Origin: Desulfuromonadales bacterium
GTDB taxonomy: Bacteria; Desulfobacterota; Desulfuromonadia; Desulfuromonadales; Geopsychrobacteraceae
Reading direction: 5' to 3'
Assembly (NCBI GenBank): GCA_019429255.1
Contig: JAHYIY010000021.1
Span: forward strand, 1 to 43,981
Length of the DNA stretch: 43,981 bases
A program made the translations under genes and the position numbers. Under the pieces are notes generated by a model. That model was not told the origin of the DNA, did not search any database, and saw only the letters and a program-made list of their open reading frames with translations. Positions within the stretch are counted from its first letter, which is position 1. Every line of letters begins with the position of its first letter. Positions 24,794 to 34,079 of this stretch are shown here, piece after piece.

Positions 24794-26329
24794 ATGACAT
24801 CCTCCCCTCAGCAACATCCGACAGCCGATTTCAACGCTTTTCTAGCAACCTTCAAAACCCGGCTTCAGCAGCTGTTCCACATCCGCAGCGACATCGACAA
24901 GCTCAGCGTCAAGCGTGGCGCCCCGCCGTTCGTCCTGCGCGACATCCTTGCGGCACAGCCCATGTCCACCTTTATCCCGCAACAGTACGGCGGACGCGGC
25001 GGACATATCCATGAAGGGTTGGCGCTCCTCTCGGCAGCCAGCTACGAATCCCTGCCCTTGTCCCTGGGCTTCGGCATCAACTGGGCCCTGTTTTTACAAC
25101 CGGTGGCCAAATACGCTCAGGAAGCGGTCAAGCAACCCGTTTTTGACGGTTTTCTAACCCAGCAGAAGATGGGTGGACTGATGATCACTGAGCCTGACTT
25201 TGGCAGCGACGCCCTGCACATGCAGAGTTGCTACCAGGAGCAGGGGGATTATTATCACCTTCAGGGCCTGAAACATTGGGCCGGGCTGACTGGCTGGGCG
25301 GACTACTGGCTCCTGACGGCACGCCGCAAAAATGAATCCGGTCAACTCGGGCGCGACGTTGATTTCTTTATCTGTGACAGCTCTGCACAGAATCAGACCA
25401 TCGTTGTCGAAGAATTCTTCGAAAATCTCGGCATCTACCTGCTCCCCTACGGTCGTAACCGCATCGACGTCAAGATACCCAAGCGGCAGAAGCTCGAACC
25501 CCACAGCACCGGCATCAAAATGATGCTCGACCTGCTTCACCGCAGCCGCATGCAGTTTCCCGGTATGGCTCTGGGCTTTCTGCAGCGCATGGAGGATGAG
25601 GCGCTAGCCCATTGCCGGCAGCGCCAGGTTGGCGGCAAAAGCCTGTTCAGCTACGACCAGGTCCAACAACGGTTGTCAGCCCTGCAGGCCAATGTGACGA
25701 TCGCCGCGGCCATGTGCCTGAACAGCAGTAAAAAAGCCGGCACAGAACATGATCTGTCCGGCGCAGGTCTCGAAGCCAATGCGGTCAAAACCCTGGTCAC
25801 CGATCTGATGCAGGAATCAGCCCAGTCATTGCTGCAACTGGTCGGTGCCAAAGGCTACCGACTTGATCATATCGCCGGTCGTGCCCTGGTCGACAGCCGT
25901 CCCTTCCAGATTTTTGAAGGCTCCAACGATATTCTTTATATCCAGATTGCAGAAGCCGTTCAGAAAATGATGCTTCGGCAAAAGGAAAACAACCTGCTGA
26001 CCTTTATCCGTGCATTTGCCCTGACCAGCCGCGCAGCAGCTTATCTTAAAGCCCATCTGAATGTTGAACTGACCCTGCCTTTGTCACAGCGCCGGCTCAA
26101 CGCCTTTGGTCAGCTCATCAGCGCCATTATTGCCCTGCATCTGGTTGAGGAACTGGGCGATGCAGGGTACAGTGCAAAGCTCTTTGAGAATTGCCGTGAG
26201 CACCTGGTTCAGCGTATTGTCACTGCATTCAGCGGCTTTCAGGCAATGGCAGGCAGCACCTACAATGACGCAGAGTCAGACAACAGTAACTGGCTTGATT
26301 GTTTTTACCGGCAGGAGAAGCACGATTGA
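24794..26329 (+). CDS. Acyl-CoA dehydrogenase family protein
   Basis: A 511-residue flavoprotein. The FAD/substrate motif MITEPDFGSDALHMQS and the C-terminal FEGSNDILYIQIAEAV signature are clear, and the middle has the beta-domain KHWAGLTGWADYWLL. It is about 130 residues longer than typical short-chain dehydrogenases because of a C-terminal helical extension. The substrate is not evident, and no electron-transfer flavoprotein or beta-oxidation genes are adjacent. GGAG lies 5 bases before this ATG, which is preferred to one nine codons upstream. The stop overlaps the yajD start by one base (TGATG), so the two are coupled. Confidence 0.9.
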   Translation: MTSSPQQHPTADFNAFLATFKTRLQQLFHIRSDIDKLSVKRGAPPFVLRDILAAQPMSTFIPQQYGGRGGHIHEGLALLSAASYESLPLSLGFGINWALFLQPVAKYAQEAVKQPVFDGFLTQQKMGGLMITEPDFGSDALHMQSCYQEQGDYYHLQGLKHWAGLTGWADYWLLTARRKNESGQLGRDVDFFICDSSAQNQTIVVEEFFENLGIYLLPYGRNRIDVKIPKRQKLEPHSTGIKMMLDLLHRSRMQFPGMALGFLQRMEDEALAHCRQRQVGGKSLFSYDQVQQRLSALQANVTIAAAMCLNSSKKAGTEHDLSGAGLEANAVKTLVTDLMQESAQSLLQLVGAKGYRLDHIAGRALVDSRPFQIFEGSNDILYIQIAEAVQKMMLRQKENNLLTFIRAFALTSRAAAYLKAHLNVELTLPLSQRRLNAFGQLISAIIALHLVEELGDAGYSAKLFENCREHLVQRIVTAFSGFQAMAGSTYNDAESDNSNWLDCFYRQEKHD

Positions 26330-26703
26330 TGAACAACAAACAGAAAAAAACCTTGAGTCCCGAAGAGCTGGAGCAACGGCTGGAAGCCATGCGCGATGAG
26401 CACCGCCAACGGCAGTCAGGCTACCGTGAACAGGCCCTGAAACTCTTCCCCCACGTCTGTGGCCGCTGCACCCGCGAACTGGAAGGGAAAAAAATCCGTG
26501 AACTTACCGTTCACCATAAGGATCATAATCACGACAACAATCCGCCGGATGGCAGCAACTGGGAACTGCTCTGCGTCTATTGCCACGACCACGAGCACAC
26601 CCGCGGGGTTCAGGAAGACCGCGACGGGGAGACGGGATCGAATGCGACAAAACCCTCCCTCTCCCACTCCCCCTTTGCCGCCCTGGCCAGCCTGAAAAAA
26701 TAA
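26329..26703 (+). CDS. yajD: YajD-family HNH nuclease
   Basis: A 124-residue protein with an HNH nuclease core: CGRC at about residue 43, VHHKDHNHDNNPPDGSNWELLCVYCHDHEH with the paired CxxC zinc ligands and the catalytic His. The N-terminus (PEELEQRLEAMRDEHRQRQ) and C-terminus (FAALASLKK) match YajD, slightly longer than the E. coli protein (115 residues). The function in the cell is unknown. It is translationally coupled to the acyl-CoA dehydrogenase gene, and it converges on the 26707 membrane protein with only three bases between the stops. Confidence 0.88.
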   Translation: MNNKQKKTLSPEELEQRLEAMRDEHRQRQSGYREQALKLFPHVCGRCTRELEGKKIRELTVHHKDHNHDNNPPDGSNWELLCVYCHDHEHTRGVQEDRDGETGSNATKPSLSHSPFAALASLKK

Positions 26704-26706
26704 TAT

Positions 26707-27714
26707 TCAAGACCCCAGCAGTTGCAACGGCCCAAACACCATCTGCCAGCAACTGCTCACAAGAAACAGCATCAGGCCGAACAGGGCCAGACGCAACCAG
26801 ACCGGCTCAATACGCTCAAGTTCCTGCTGCAGACTGTTTGTTGTTGCCAACGGTCGACACAGCCCCGGCAGCAGTGCGAAAAGGGTGGCCATAAACAGGC
26901 CGAGATAAATGGGATAGCCGATATAGTAGTAGTGCCCCTGGAGCATATCAAAGGGGCACTGGTGGCTCGGCAGCTGGTAAATATAGAGGGATAGAAAAGA
27001 CACCAGCGCCGCCAGGGAGGCAAAAAACAGCAGTACCGCAGCAACAAACAGCAGATTCCTCAGCACCACAGCCCGCCAGCGCAGATTAGCCAACAGCAGC
27101 ACAGCATACAAAACAACCACGGCAAAAAACCGGGGCACGCCCTGCTTAACCGGCAACCCGGCGAGGGTACTGATTACCCCTTCCCCTTCGGCAGAAAACA
27201 GGGAGCCACAGCAGGAGGTAATCATCTGCGGCCGCAGGCCGCTGAAGTATTCCCATTGCAGCCACAGATCAAGGGCTACCAGCGGAATCAGCAGCAGTAA
27301 CAGCAGATATTTCATACGGACCAGCGGCGTATCTTCGGTACGCTGATCGAGGTAATTGAGCGCCAGCCACATCGCGCCAGCAAAGACCAGCCCGATTTTG
27401 ATCAACAGCACCAGCCAGCCGACGAGGTTGGCATTAAGCGACCCGGTCGCGCACATGGCGCCGACAAACAGGGGGTGGATTTCATCGAGGGTGAAAAGCA
27501 GGAGGAACAGGGTAATGATCTGAAAGCCAATGACGTATTTCAGCAGGGTTGCTACCAGCCAGGTCTGCCGTTCCAGTTGCAACTGGGTCGCAGAACCGCT
27601 GGCGCTGTTCCAGTGACGGACAATCCGCAACGCCACCCCGCCGGCTATCAGCAGCAGCAACAGGATCAGGGTTGAACTGAACAGCAGAGCGAGAATGCCC
27701 GGATGGAGGATCAC
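26707..27714 (-). CDS. Polytopic membrane protein, last gene of the AOR-NosL-ABC operon
   Basis: A 335-residue protein with about eight hydrophobic helices. I do not recognise a named family. Conserved-looking cysteines sit near predicted membrane faces: MCATGSLNANLVGW, MITSCCGSLFSAEG and SHQCPFDMLQGHYYYIGYP, the last with His and Tyr residues nearby. These suggest metal or redox-cofactor handling rather than a simple channel. The ATG overlaps the ABC ATPase stop by 4 bases, so it is made with the transporter. It may be a further membrane part of the same system, for example a metal acceptor. That role is inference from position. Confidence 0.75.
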   Translation of the reverse strand: MILHPGILALLFSSTLILLLLLIAGGVALRIVRHWNSASGSATQLQLERQTWLVATLLKYVIGFQIITLFLLLFTLDEIHPLFVGAMCATGSLNANLVGWLVLLIKIGLVFAGAMWLALNYLDQRTEDTPLVRMKYLLLLLLIPLVALDLWLQWEYFSGLRPQMITSCCGSLFSAEGEGVISTLAGLPVKQGVPRFFAVVVLYAVLLLANLRWRAVVLRNLLFVAAVLLFFASLAALVSFLSLYIYQLPSHQCPFDMLQGHYYYIGYPIYLGLFMATLFALLPGLCRPLATTNSLQQELERIEPVWLRLALFGLMLFLVSSCWQMVFGPLQLLGS

Positions 27715-28445
27715 TGTCCGCCCCTCGAGTTTTCAGCGTCAGCCAGTTGGCCGTGGCGCAGGGCAACCCTGCGGCTGATCAGGGACGACTGATGAACAAC
27801 CGGGTCATGGGTCGCAATAATAATGGTACGCCCCTCAGCGTGAAGTTCCGTCAGCATCGTCAGCAGTTCGGCCGTCAATTCAGCATCGAGATGAGCCGTC
27901 GGTTCGTCGGCAATAATGATCGGCGGATCAGCCATAAGAGCGCGTGCCAGAGCCACCCGCTGCTGCTCGCCACCGGAGAGCCGGCGAACTTTTGTTTTTT
28001 CTTTGTCTGTCAGGGAAAATGTCTCGAGCAGCACCAGCGCCCGCTCACGCATGGTTTTCATGGGCATGGCGGCCGGGTAAAGAGGAAACAGCAGGTTATC
28101 AAGAACCGAAACATCGCGCAGCAGATGATACTGCTGAAAGACAAAACCATAGGTCTCGCGGCGGATCCGGGCCAGAAAAGCCTCCGGCAGGCGACTGACA
28201 CGGCGCTCTTGCAGATAGATGGTTCCTTGCGTCGGGCGCGACATGCAACCGATCAGAGACAAGAGCGTCGACTTGCCGGAACCACTCGGCCCACTCAGGG
28301 CCACCACCTCCCCCGCAAATATTTCCAGAGAGATATTCTGCAGCGCACGCACTTCAGCGGGTTTCCCCTGATGATAAATCTTACTGACCTCATCAACGCG
28401 GATCAGCGGCCTGCTGCTAATGTGATCTATGGCCAAGGTCATCAC
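27711..28445 (-). CDS. ABC transporter ATP-binding protein (LolD/MacB-like)
   Basis: A 244-residue ATPase. Walker A is GPSGSGKST near residue 55, the signature is [15 protein letters not shown], and Walker B is [12 protein letters not shown], followed by the switch His in ATHDP. The sequence resembles the MacB/LolD/FtsE group, which works with FtsX-type permeases in mechanotransmission rather than bulk import. Its permease is the next gene upstream, overlapping by 4 bases. No periplasmic binding protein is present. The substrate or partner is unknown; it is linked by operon to NosL-like and AOR genes. Confidence 0.92.
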   Translation of the reverse strand: MMTLAIDHISSRPLIRVDEVSKIYHQGKPAEVRALQNISLEIFAGEVVALSGPSGSGKSTLLSLIGCMSRPTQGTIYLQERRVSRLPEAFLARIRRETYGFVFQQYHLLRDVSVLDNLLFPLYPAAMPMKTMRERALVLLETFSLTDKEKTKVRRLSGGEQQRVALARALMADPPIIIADEPTAHLDAELTAELLTMLTELHAEGRTIIIATHDPVVHQSSLISRRVALRHGQLADAENSRGGQ

Positions 28446-29599
28446 CCCCGCATCACATCGTCCGGATCGCTGCTGGCAGCTTTCCAGGCCGGAATCAGGG
28501 TACAGGCCAGATACGGAATAATGGTCACACAGCCGAGCACCGCCAGCTGATACAGATCGACCACCGGGGGCAAGTCAAACTCTGGAAAGAGCACCGACCA
28601 GCCCTTTAACAAGGGCATCAGTAACGGGGCGCCAAGCACGAACACATGCCACCAGGCCAGCAGCAATCCGGCCATAAAGGCCGTCAGGGAAAGCAGCAGG
28701 GCTTCGCGCAATTTGGCCCCGAGAACGTGGGAGGTTTCCCACCCCAGGGCCTTCAAGATCCCGATTTCACGCCTTTCCTCGGCACTGATGCCGGTTGCCC
28801 GATCCCAGGCGAGAATCAGAAAGGCCATCAACGCCGAGACAAATACCGCCAGCATCATGCCGCTGCGCCAGTTAAACAGAGAATCGTATGTATGCAGCAG
28901 TTCATCGCGGGTGATGGGGCGACTGTCGGGCAGTAAATAGCTAATCTTTTTAGCTATGGTACCAACTTCACGAGAGTTATAAACCTGCACCGTCAAGTCG
29001 GTGGCCAATTCAGCAGGCATCGCAAAAAATTCGCGCAGGGCAGCCTCCTGCACCACCACCAGATCGTTAGTAAGCAGATTCGATGCGGACCGGAAGATAC
29101 CACTGACGCGAAACTCCGATCGTCGCTTGCTGCTGTCCTCCAGCACCAGGAAATCACCAATCTGCGGGCCAAAAGCATCCGCCACCCCGGCACCAATAAC
29201 GCACTCATCCGGCGCTTGCGGAAAGCGTCCCTCAAGCAGTTCGAGTTGCTCGTGGTACCCCTCGATACCGATCAGGGTCAAGTTGGCCTTGACCAGAGAA
29301 TCGTAATAATAACCCCAGACCCGCGGTGTCACCCTGCCGACCCCGGGAAACTCGCTAATTGTCCGGGCATAAGCAATGGGAATCAACTCGTGGCGCCCCC
29401 CCAGGGTGCGCTGCACGACAATTTCCGGAGCGGCTGTCAGGGTCATGAGGGCTTCGGTTTTCAGGGCATGGGTCAAGAGCAACACCGACCCCAGGGTGGC
29501 AATCACCAGGGCATAGACGCTCACCAGAGCCAGGTTCTTTTCCTTACGCCGCCACAGGCTGGAGAGGCTGTATTCAAGCAATTTGAGGTTGAGAATCAT
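28442..29599 (-). CDS. FtsX-like ABC permease (MacB type)
   Basis: A 385-residue permease. One N-terminal membrane helix (LALVSVYALVIATLGSVLLL), a ~220-residue periplasmic MacB-PCD-like domain, then three C-terminal helices in the FtsX arrangement (near residues 260, 310 and 355). The cytoplasmic coupling segment contains ERREIGILKALGWETSHVLG, typical of FtsX domains. It overlaps its neighbours by 4 bases on each side, so expression with the ATPase is certain to be coupled. Such permeases move lipoproteins, peptides or act on periplasmic partners; here the neighbour is a NosL-like metallochaperone. Confidence 0.9.
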   Translation of the reverse strand: MILNLKLLEYSLSSLWRRKEKNLALVSVYALVIATLGSVLLLTHALKTEALMTLTAAPEIVVQRTLGGRHELIPIAYARTISEFPGVGRVTPRVWGYYYDSLVKANLTLIGIEGYHEQLELLEGRFPQAPDECVIGAGVADAFGPQIGDFLVLEDSSKRRSEFRVSGIFRSASNLLTNDLVVVQEAALREFFAMPAELATDLTVQVYNSREVGTIAKKISYLLPDSRPITRDELLHTYDSLFNWRSGMMLAVFVSALMAFLILAWDRATGISAEERREIGILKALGWETSHVLGAKLREALLLSLTAFMAGLLLAWWHVFVLGAPLLMPLLKGWSVLFPEFDLPPVVDLYQLAVLGCVTIIPYLACTLIPAWKAASSDPDDVMRG

Positions 29600-29925
29600 G
29601 GCCGAACCCGTTGAGCTGATTCAAACAACACCCGCCCGCTGTAACCGGCAGGGCGTGGCGGAATCATCGAACCGGTGGGAAAATGCTCAAATGACGCAGG
29701 AAAATCCTGAAAAGCGGAAAACAGATCGGCCTGACTGACGTGGCGGGTATAGCGCGCTTCGCTGCTTAGCGACAGGTCGGTAATTGCCAGCGCGGCGACC
29801 AGATCACGTTTGTTCTGCCAGCGCGCGCTGTCCTGATGAAACGATTGCTGTGCCGGGAGCAGCAAACTCAAAAGCAGCGTCGCGCCGGCCAGCAAAACGC
29901 TCAAGCAGAGGACACTGCGGGTCAT
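29596..29925 (-). CDS. Small membrane-anchored periplasmic protein of the NosL-ABC operon
   Basis: A 109-residue protein with an N-terminal hydrophobic anchor (SVLCLSVLLAGATLLLSLLL) and a ~80-residue exported part without cysteines beyond the anchor. I do not recognise a family. Its ATG and stop overlap the NosL-like and permease genes by 4 bases each. It may be a periplasmic adaptor between the NosL-like protein and the permease, which is inference from position only. Confidence 0.75.
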   Translation of the reverse strand: MTRSVLCLSVLLAGATLLLSLLLPAQQSFHQDSARWQNKRDLVAALAITDLSLSSEARYTRHVSQADLFSAFQDFPASFEHFPTGSMIPPRPAGYSGRVLFESAQRVRP

Positions 29926-30398
29926 CGATCATCCAGCGGCAGCATGTCGGCCGTGACCTCATCAAAAAGCACCATCCGGTTGCCACTATAGTCCTTCATA
30001 AAGGTTTCGGCGTGCCGGCGTCCGCGCACCGGAATCAATTCAGCGCCCATGGGCCCATAAACTTCCGTTCCCAACACAAAAAACACCTCATCTGCCGGTG
30101 CATACCGAGCGCTGTAGTACTCGGTGACAAAGATGCCCCGGATATCGTCGCGTGTCACTTTGCCCTCGGGCAGGCTGAAATAATAGCGGAACATATCCTT
30201 GGCCCCGTCGAAGAATAGCTGATGACCATCGTTAAGAACAATAGTGGCAACCCATTCCGGGTACTTGGCAACAAACATGCCGCAGACCGGACAGCGATCA
30301 CGAGGACCCGGCATTTCTGGTTCAAAAGCAACGACGGTGGATACGAAAAAAAACACAAAAAAACCGACTAACAGCAAGTTCCGGAATAATAGTTTCAC
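29922..30398 (-). CDS. NosL-family metal (copper) binding protein
   Basis: A 158-residue exported protein. The signal peptide (LLLVGFFVFFFVSTVVAFE) is not a lipobox type. The core begins RCPVCGMFVAKYPEWVATI with the CxxCGM metal site of NosL, and contains LFFDGAKDMFRYY and HAETFMKDYSGNRMVLFDEV with the conserved His. NosL proteins bind Cu(I) and serve maturation of N2O reductase, but no nosZ or nos genes are present here. The start is read as GTG, one base after the AOR stop, with AAGG upstream. The following four genes overlap in series. Confidence 0.85.
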   Translation of the reverse strand: MKLLFRNLLLVGFFVFFFVSTVVAFEPEMPGPRDRCPVCGMFVAKYPEWVATIVLNDGHQLFFDGAKDMFRYYFSLPEGKVTRDDIRGIFVTEYYSARYAPADEVFFVLGTEVYGPMGAELIPVRGRRHAETFMKDYSGNRMVLFDEVTADMLPLDDR

Positions 30399-30399
30399 T

Positions 30400-32256
30400 T
30401 CAATACCTTTCCAGCAGCTCTTTTTCTACCTGCTCCATCTCCGGCTTAAACACCGCCCACACCCGCTGGCTGAGCTGTTCAATATATGCGAGGTTGCTGA
30501 TATCAGACCCCTTGATGTGGGGATTGGGTTCTTTTGCCACTTCAGCCGGCAGGGCATATTCAGCCATCGTATAGCCCTGACGCTTTTCCATGATCAGCCC
30601 AAGGATAAACGCCCGCCGAACCGCCGTCTTGAGATCCTCCTGGGTCACCTCAAGATTGAAATCACTTTTGAGACAATCGACCACCATCTGGGTGCCGATG
30701 CCGTTGCTGATATCAAAAAACTTGCACAATCCGATCATGTCGAAACCGACAATCTGCAACTTGTCGCGGGTAATGGCAGCGACCCAGGACTCGATATCGG
30801 TCTTGCCTTCGCGAATCAGCATGCCGTAGGTGCCCATGGACATATGGCCACCAGCTATCGCCCAGATGTATCCCGGATTGGTTTCCGGCTGGTAGGCGGC
30901 AATCTCCAGCCCCTTGACATGATAGGCGTAATCGGTTTCGCCGGTCTTCTGTGCCAGACGCATGGAGCCGCTGCCAACGTCAGGACAGTTCCCCCGGCCG
31001 GTTTCAAGAATCAGCTCCCGAATCTTCTGATAGTCACCAAAACGCACACCACCATGAAGTTGCTGGTCCGCATGACGCTCATTCCACGACAACAGGTAAG
31101 CGAGGGTCACGCCCAAACTGATAGCATCCATCCCCATCAGATCACACGCCTGGATCAGCCGCGCGGCCTGACCGGGATGATGAACACCGATATTGGTACT
31201 GAGCAGATTCAGAGGCTCGTAGTCAAACTTGGCGAGAAATTCGCCGCAGCTACCGTCAGCTTTTTTTTCATAGACGTAGTTGTGGCAGGTGATGCCGCAG
31301 CGCCAGCAGGCAGAGGATTCGAGCGCGTACTCCTTCTCGACATTTTCGCGCAGCATCCGTTCGGGCAGGTCGTTCCCCTGGGGGCGGAAATTATTGATCG
31401 GCACGGCATGGAAGGGTTGCATCACGTCATAGGCGGCCCAGGTCCCGCCACCGCCGCCACGCTTGATCGGCTGCAGCCGGGCTGAACCACCCCCCTTGAT
31501 GACGTTGAAATTGACCTTTTTGACCACTGCGGTCAGGGATATTTCCGGATCGGGGGCCTGGGCCACCAACGCCAGCACGTTCTTGTAACCCATCAGGCTG
31601 CCCATCCCGCCACGCCCGGCAAAGCGCTGTTTATCTTCGCCGCTGCGCAGCTGGTTTTCCGTCGACAGGGCGACTGAACCCATCAATACCTGCTGCCAGT
31701 TCTCTCCGGCCGGTCCGATGGCGGCAAAGTGGGCATCCTCGTAGTGCTGCTGCAGAGCCATGATTTTTTCATGGGTAGTCAGTCCTCCCAGGTGTTCCGC
31801 CGACTTAACCTCAATCTGCGGTCCCTGATCGGTGTGGCGGATAACCAGATAAACCGGTTTATCTGAACGATTTTCAAGGATCAGTTCATCCAGGCCGGTC
31901 CATTTGAACTTGGCGCCGAACTTGCCGCTAGCGGCCGACCAGATCGCCGCCGGCAACCCTTTTAGCGATTGTTTCAACGGGCTGTAAGCGGAAAAATAGG
32001 TGCGCATCCCGGTCATGGCACTACTGCCGGTGAGTAGCCCGGTATTGATAATCAGGGGGTTTTCAGCGCAGTAGGCCTGCCCTACCGGACGCTTTGCCAG
32101 TTGCTGAAAGGAGCGGCCGAAGCCCCCCAGCACATCCTCAAGATTGTTGCAGGGTATGTCGGTAAAAGTCTGCCTACCGCTTTGCAGATCCAGGACACAA
32201 CGATGGTAGAGGATCCTCGACGGTTCCTTAATGGGATCGGTGGTAAGAATCTGCAT
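30400..32256 (-). CDS. aor: Tungsten-type aldehyde ferredoxin oxidoreductase
   Basis: A 618-residue AOR-family enzyme. The [4Fe-4S] ligands are Cys317, Cys320 and Cys324 in ACWRCGITCHN, and Cys511 in DMIGLCKFF. The two pterin-binding motifs, DLMGMD (DxxGxD) and DMIGLC (DxxGLC), are both present, so the bis-pterin tungsten site is intact. It is expected to oxidise aldehydes or reduce carboxylic acids with ferredoxin in the cytoplasm. GGAGAA precedes the ATG. A MoaD-like sulfur carrier gene lies 129 bases upstream, and a NosL-like gene starts 1 base downstream. No adjacent ferredoxin gene is seen. The preferred substrate cannot be read from sequence. Confidence 0.95.
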   Translation of the reverse strand: MQILTTDPIKEPSRILYHRCVLDLQSGRQTFTDIPCNNLEDVLGGFGRSFQQLAKRPVGQAYCAENPLIINTGLLTGSSAMTGMRTYFSAYSPLKQSLKGLPAAIWSAASGKFGAKFKWTGLDELILENRSDKPVYLVIRHTDQGPQIEVKSAEHLGGLTTHEKIMALQQHYEDAHFAAIGPAGENWQQVLMGSVALSTENQLRSGEDKQRFAGRGGMGSLMGYKNVLALVAQAPDPEISLTAVVKKVNFNVIKGGGSARLQPIKRGGGGGTWAAYDVMQPFHAVPINNFRPQGNDLPERMLRENVEKEYALESSACWRCGITCHNYVYEKKADGSCGEFLAKFDYEPLNLLSTNIGVHHPGQAARLIQACDLMGMDAISLGVTLAYLLSWNERHADQQLHGGVRFGDYQKIRELILETGRGNCPDVGSGSMRLAQKTGETDYAYHVKGLEIAAYQPETNPGYIWAIAGGHMSMGTYGMLIREGKTDIESWVAAITRDKLQIVGFDMIGLCKFFDISNGIGTQMVVDCLKSDFNLEVTQEDLKTAVRRAFILGLIMEKRQGYTMAEYALPAEVAKEPNPHIKGSDISNLAYIEQLSQRVWAVFKPEMEQVEKELLERY

Positions 32257-32273
32257 GGGGCTTCTCCTCGTTT

Positions 32274-32310
32274 GTATCTGTTCAGCACCGGGCCGCGGAT
32301 CCTGTGACAG
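32274..32310 (+). repeat. Left-end fragment of the 155-bp MITE-like repeat (copy E)
   Basis: GTATCTGTTCAGCACCGG followed by GCGGATCCTGTGACAGCG aligns with the left end of copy B read in reverse (GTATCTGTTCAGCGCCGG) and of copy C. The rest is absent. It sits in the 129 bases between the MoaD-like and AOR genes. Confidence 0.6.
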
Positions 32311-32385
32311 CGATCGGACTGAATAGCCGCATAACTAGTGCCATAAGGCATGACCAACGCTCGTGGCAGATAATGCCATATCCAG

Positions 32386-32610
32386 CTACCCGCCTTCAAG
32401 AATCGGCAACAACGCCAGAACATCACCATCGACAAGGGTGGCATTGATGTCGGCGTGTTGTTCATTGATCAGAATGATCCCCAGCAACTGCCGGTTCAAC
32501 TGCAGGCGCTCCACCACCTCATCCACACAGGCCCCGGCAGAAAACTCAAGTTGTTGCTCCTTGAAGCGGTCGATACGGAACACGCCATATAATTTGATCG
32601 TCAGGACCAT
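32386..32610 (-). CDS. MoaD/ThiS-family sulfur carrier protein
   Basis: A 74-residue ubiquitin-like protein beginning MVLTIKLYGVFRIDRF and ending LPILEGG. The C-terminal Gly-Gly is the site that is adenylated and thiocarboxylated. GGGTGAG lies just before this ATG, favouring it over a longer reading from 32676. Placed upstream of AOR, it probably helps build the dithiolene of the tungstopterin cofactor, as MoaD-like genes beside AOR genes do elsewhere. Confidence 0.88.
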   Translation of the reverse strand: MVLTIKLYGVFRIDRFKEQQLEFSAGACVDEVVERLQLNRQLLGIILINEQHADINATLVDGDVLALLPILEGG

Positions 32611-32723
32611 TTGCTCACCCGTTATTATGCCAACTATCAACTTTTCAACTTCATCATCGCTTAAACATACCAGCAAACATCCTTATTTTCATCAAAATGA
32701 AATTCATATTGGCGGTTATCAAG

Positions 32724-32966
32724 CTATCTCCCCAGTTGGTGAATATCTACACGAACCTGCTTGACACTGCGTTTATAAATCAGCTCACGCCCCATAACCG
32801 AGCCGACATAAGCAAGCTCGTTGCGGCTCGGCATCAGCCGGCATTTGACGCTGTGCTCCCCCTTCCCCACCAGTATCCAGATGGCATCTGCCTGGTAGCT
32901 GGTAACATCGACTTCGAGAATCTGATCCTTTTCGGTGATGACGTTGATACGGTCGAAGCTATGCAT
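32724..32966 (-). CDS. Small conserved protein upstream of the moaD-aor genes
   Basis: An 80-residue soluble protein (MHSFDRINVITEKDQILEVD onwards) with a mix of beta-strand-like and basic segments. I do not recognise a family. GGAGA just before this ATG supports the start. It lies between yghU and the MoaD-like gene on the same strand and could belong to either unit. Function unknown. Confidence 0.65.
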   Translation of the reverse strand: MHSFDRINVITEKDQILEVDVTSYQADAIWILVGKGEHSVKCRLMPSRNELAYVGSVMGRELIYKRSVKQVRVDIHQLGR

Positions 32967-33017
32967 CGTTCTCCAGACTCCATGGCACATTGTTATCAGC
33001 TGCAAAAGGTGGACAGG

Positions 33018-33899
33018 TTAATCAAAATCCGCTGCGGAGTGGCGCTCTTCCACCCCATCCTTGCGATTGACCAGAATCCCGCGTTTGACCGCTGGGCGAG
33101 CGTCGATGAGGCCGGCCCAGCGCTGCACGTGCTGGTAATCGTTCACCGATAAAAAGGTGCCGGCATCATCATAGATCTGCTCCAGGGCCAATCGGCCATA
33201 CCAGGGCCAGATCGCCATATCGGCGATGCTATAGGTATCGCCGACCATATATGGATGCTCTGCCAGATGCCGGTCAAGCACATCCAGTTGACGCTTGGCC
33301 TCCATGGCAAAACGGTCGATGGCATATTCCATCTTGAGTGGCGCATAGACATAAAAATGGCCGAAACCGCCGCCCAGAAAAGGAGCCGATCCCATCTGCC
33401 ACATGAGCCAGTTCAAGGTGGCGGTGCGGCCATGCAGATCTTGCGGCAGAAACGCGCCGAACTTTTCCGCCAGATACAGCAGAATCGAGGCACTCTCAAA
33501 CACCGTGACCGGACCCGGCTGATCAGCAGCTGTCAGCCTGGGCTGCCGATCAATCAGGGCCGGAATCTTGGAGTTGGGGTTCACTTTGACAAAACCACTG
33601 CCGAACTGATCGCCCTGAGAGATATCGATCAGCCAGGCGTCATACTCGGCACCGGCAAATCCGGCCTGCAGCAGCTCCTCGAACATGATAGTGACCTTCA
33701 TGCCGTTGGGCGTACCCAGGGAATAAAGCTGATGGGGATGTTCGCCGACCGGCAGTTCACTGTCGTGCCGCGCCCCGGCAGTCGGTCGGTTGATGCCGGC
33801 AAAAACACCCCCCGATTCACGCTCCCAGGTCCAGATCTTCGCAGGGACATATCCGGCGGGCTGATTTTTTTCCGGGGGGAATTTGTCGTCGTTGGTCAT
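33018..33899 (-). CDS. yghU: Glutathione transferase-like disulfide-bond oxidoreductase
   Basis: A 293-residue GST-fold protein. The N-terminal extension and thioredoxin-like domain carry HQLYSLGTPNGMKVTIMFEE and VNPNSKIPALID, with the G-site FESASILLYLAEK. The alpha-helical C-terminal domain has GDTYSIADMAIWPWYG. These match YghU, which uses two glutathiones per active site to reduce disulfides. AGGAG lies 8 bases before this ATG; an ATG six codons earlier is less likely. A YghU-type protein in an anaerobe suggests that glutathione or a related thiol is available. Confidence 0.92.
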   Translation of the reverse strand: MTNDDKFPPEKNQPAGYVPAKIWTWERESGGVFAGINRPTAGARHDSELPVGEHPHQLYSLGTPNGMKVTIMFEELLQAGFAGAEYDAWLIDISQGDQFGSGFVKVNPNSKIPALIDRQPRLTAADQPGPVTVFESASILLYLAEKFGAFLPQDLHGRTATLNWLMWQMGSAPFLGGGFGHFYVYAPLKMEYAIDRFAMEAKRQLDVLDRHLAEHPYMVGDTYSIADMAIWPWYGRLALEQIYDDAGTFLSVNDYQHVQRWAGLIDARPAVKRGILVNRKDGVEERHSAADFD

Positions 33900-34079
33900 A
33901 TCAGGGTCTCCTGTCATCGCTAGGGGCAGGATTCCCCCGCCCGGAATTTAGGTGATTTGTGACAAGTGAATTGCTACTCTGGTTGTCGTTAAGAGCCACG
34001 CCCAAAATGAAGGGCCTGGGGACGATTAAGGGATTCACTGGCAAACCGCCAATCATTGATTGTACGTCGGGGTGAGTAG

